Shown here piece by piece: positions 62,756 through 64,000 of a stretch of DNA of 64,000 nt. Origin of the DNA: Mangrovimonas yunxiaonensis (GTDB taxonomy: Bacteria; Bacteroidota; Bacteroidia; Flavobacteriales; Flavobacteriaceae); the NCBI RefSeq assembly GCF_000733475.1, contig NZ_JPFK01000002.1, forward strand, positions 323,501 to 387,500, in the 5' to 3' direction. The notes beneath the pieces were generated by a model, which was not told the origin of the DNA, searched no databases, and saw only the letters and a list, made by a program, of their open reading frames with translations. Position 1 is the stretch's first letter, and each line of letters begins with the position of its first letter. The translations under genes and the position numbers were made by a program.

Positions 62756-63471
62756 TACATGGTTTGAGTATAGTAATTATAATCTTTTATAACCGTAGAA
62801 ACAAAATCTACAGGTTTTTCTTTAGGCTCTACTTGCATGACACGCTTTAGCCTTTTGTACAAAGCTAACACAACATTATGCTCGCCATTACTTATAGCTT
62901 TTTTGTACAGCCCTTTAACCGTTTGCATTTCATGGTCGGTAAAAACCGTTACTTGGCTGTAAGTGGGCACATAATTATCTGGCACATCCTGCATTACTGT
63001 ATCGTGAATGGAAATTTTTGCCTTTTCGCTTATTACTGTTGTGCCTGCAGCTATATCGCCTACCCGCTGCCCATTGCCTTTAATTAAAATGGTTAGTACC
63101 GCAATTCCGCCCGAAGAAATAGAAATATCTATAACGCGCAACAACCAGCGCAACAGATAATCTGTGAAACCAGGTTTGGAACCATCTAATTTTACAACTC
63201 GAGTTTTAACCGCATACTTTCCTATGGTCTTCCCGTCCCAAAACGTTTCAAACAAAACAGGGTAAATAAATGCAGGCAGAGACAACAGTAAATAAATGGC
63301 CCAAGAGTCTTCTAGAGTAATATCCATCGCCATTAAAACAACAATTATAATTAAGGTGTAAGCAAAAACAACCACGCCATCTATAAGATAGCCCAAAATG
63401 CGGTCGCCAAGATGGGCTACGTTCTGTTTAATCCCTATATTTTGGGCGGTTTCAATTTGAAATTCTTCCAT
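62755..63471 (-). CDS. RDD family membrane protein
   Basis: The 238 residues starting MEEFQIETAQNIGIKQN carry an RDD domain (AHLGDRILGYLIDGVVVFAY, about 18-37, the Arg-Asp...Asp pattern) with about three helices and a hydrophilic C-terminal half (about 130-238). RDD proteins are linked to ion transport in other bacteria. It is divergent from a SpoIIM-like gene with 32 bases between, and coupled to the TRIC gene. An upstream Met at 63501 is less likely. Confidence 0.87.
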   Translation of the reverse strand: MEEFQIETAQNIGIKQNVAHLGDRILGYLIDGVVVFAYTLIIIVVLMAMDITLEDSWAIYLLLSLPAFIYPVLFETFWDGKTIGKYAVKTRVVKLDGSKPGFTDYLLRWLLRVIDISISSGGIAVLTILIKGNGQRVGDIAAGTTVISEKAKISIHDTVMQDVPDNYVPTYSQVTVFTDHEMQTVKGLYKKAISNGEHNVVLALYKRLKRVMQVEPKEKPVDFVSTVIKDYNYYTQTM

Positions 63472-63503
63472 ATTTTCTTTTCTTTGAAAGCAAATTCCCA
63501 TAG

Positions 63504-64000
63504 ATGCGAGAAGCAGCTTTCGTTAGGCAAAATAAAGATAAATGGTTAAAATTTGAAAGGCTTCTTTCAAATAAAACCAGCATGCCTCCTAACGAACTCT
63601 CCAATCTGTATATTGAAGTTACAGACCACCTAAGCTACGCCAAAACATTTTACCCTGATAGTCAAACAGCCAATTACCTAAATCAATTGGCATCGCAAGC
63701 GCACCAAAACATTTACAAGACGAAAAAGACCTCTAAAAATCGGGTTATCGCCTTTTTTAAAACCGAGTTTCCCTACGAGTTTTACAACTACCAACGCGAA
63801 CTTTTAATTGCATTTTTGGTTTTCGCCCTTTTTGCTATTGTTGGCGCTTTTTCGGCGGCCAACGAAGGCGACTTTGTCAGGTCATTTTTAGGAGATGGGT
63901 ATGTAAACATGACACTAAATAACATTAAAAAAGGCGACCCCATGGCCGTGTATAAACAGCAAGGCGAGTTTAACATGTTTCTTGGCATTACGCTTAACAA
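63504..64000 (+). CDS. stage II sporulation protein M-like membrane protein (partial)
   Basis: About 165 residues are visible from ATG: MREAAFVRQNKDKWLKFERLL, a helical cytoplasmic stretch, then a hydrophobic helix (ELLIAFLVFALFAIVGAFSA) and FNMFLGITLN at the edge. It matches the SpoIIM/DUF95 family, which in Bacteroidota sits with RDD, DUF4129, MoxR and DUF58 genes. The 3' part lies beyond the window, so the rest of that cluster is expected downstream but cannot be confirmed. Confidence 0.8.
   Translation, partial: MREAAFVRQNKDKWLKFERLLSNKTSMPPNELSNLYIEVTDHLSYAKTFYPDSQTANYLNQLASQAHQNIYKTKKTSKNRVIAFFKTEFPYEFYNYQRELLIAFLVFALFAIVGAFSAANEGDFVRSFLGDGYVNMTLNNIKKGDPMAVYKQQGEFNMFLGITLN

Overview
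The window looks like a chromosomal segment of a marine-type member of the Flavobacteriaceae (Bacteroidota). The evidence is: promoters of the Bacteroidota type (TTG, about 19 bases, then TAnnTTTG) before trpE and rpsU; a tmRNA tag ending in ALAA; low GC; many flavobacterial lipoproteins; and Bacteroidota gene neighbourhoods. No rRNA operon, CRISPR array, intact insertion sequence or prophage is visible, and no gene-free stretch exceeds about 300 bases.

Left part (1-8.3 kb, all minus strand): the transcription/translation core in its classical order, tRNA-Thr(TGT), Tyr, Gly, Thr(GGT), tuf, tRNA-Trp, secE, nusG, rplK, rplA, rplJ, rplL and the 5' part of rpoB. It is preceded by a short HPF, a XerC-type recombinase and rpsU. 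The rpsU leader has a very strong Shine-Dalgarno sequence, which is unusual for this phylum.

8.4-29.6 kb: mixed housekeeping and envelope genes. These include a carboxypeptidase-regulatory-domain protein, acyl-CoA dehydrogenase, helix-hairpin-helix protein, AlsT symporter, K+ channel, PspC protein, DUF2851, a cysteine synthase/CBS-like enzyme, a LolC-type permease, a NamZ-type muramidase lipoprotein, glycerophosphodiesterase, sterol desaturase, amidohydrolase, and a 1,000-residue TPR protein next to an outer-membrane beta-barrel.

29.7-40.5 kb: a surface polysaccharide locus with several glycosyltransferases, a Wzx-type flippase, a FdtA-type ketoisomerase, a DegT-type aminotransferase and a FemAB-like acyltransferase. 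These point to an acylated 3-amino-3,6-dideoxyhexose. An ftsE-type gene is embedded among them. The middle of the locus is visibly more AT-rich than its flanks, as expected for an exchangeable glycan cassette.

40.6-48.6 kb: typA, kdsA, then a four-gene CreD operon (two small membrane proteins, a winged-helix regulator, CreD) with the same 22-base inverted-repeat element before its first gene and before creD. An SDR enzyme and a lysine-ketoglutarate-reductase-like dehydrogenase follow.

48.7-64 kb: ssrA (tmRNA), a rhodanese/thioredoxin cluster, and the complete trpEGDCFBA operon preceded by a readable attenuator: a 20-codon leader with three consecutive Trp codons, a competing hairpin and a terminator. 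Then come YhhN, an ECF sigma factor with a membrane partner, a divergent PlsC-like acyltransferase, NUDIX, a cyclophilin lipoprotein, a TRIC-type channel, an RDD protein and the start of a SpoIIM-like gene.

The most interesting signals are regulatory: the trp attenuator, the rpsU Shine-Dalgarno, and the duplicated operator of the CreD operon.
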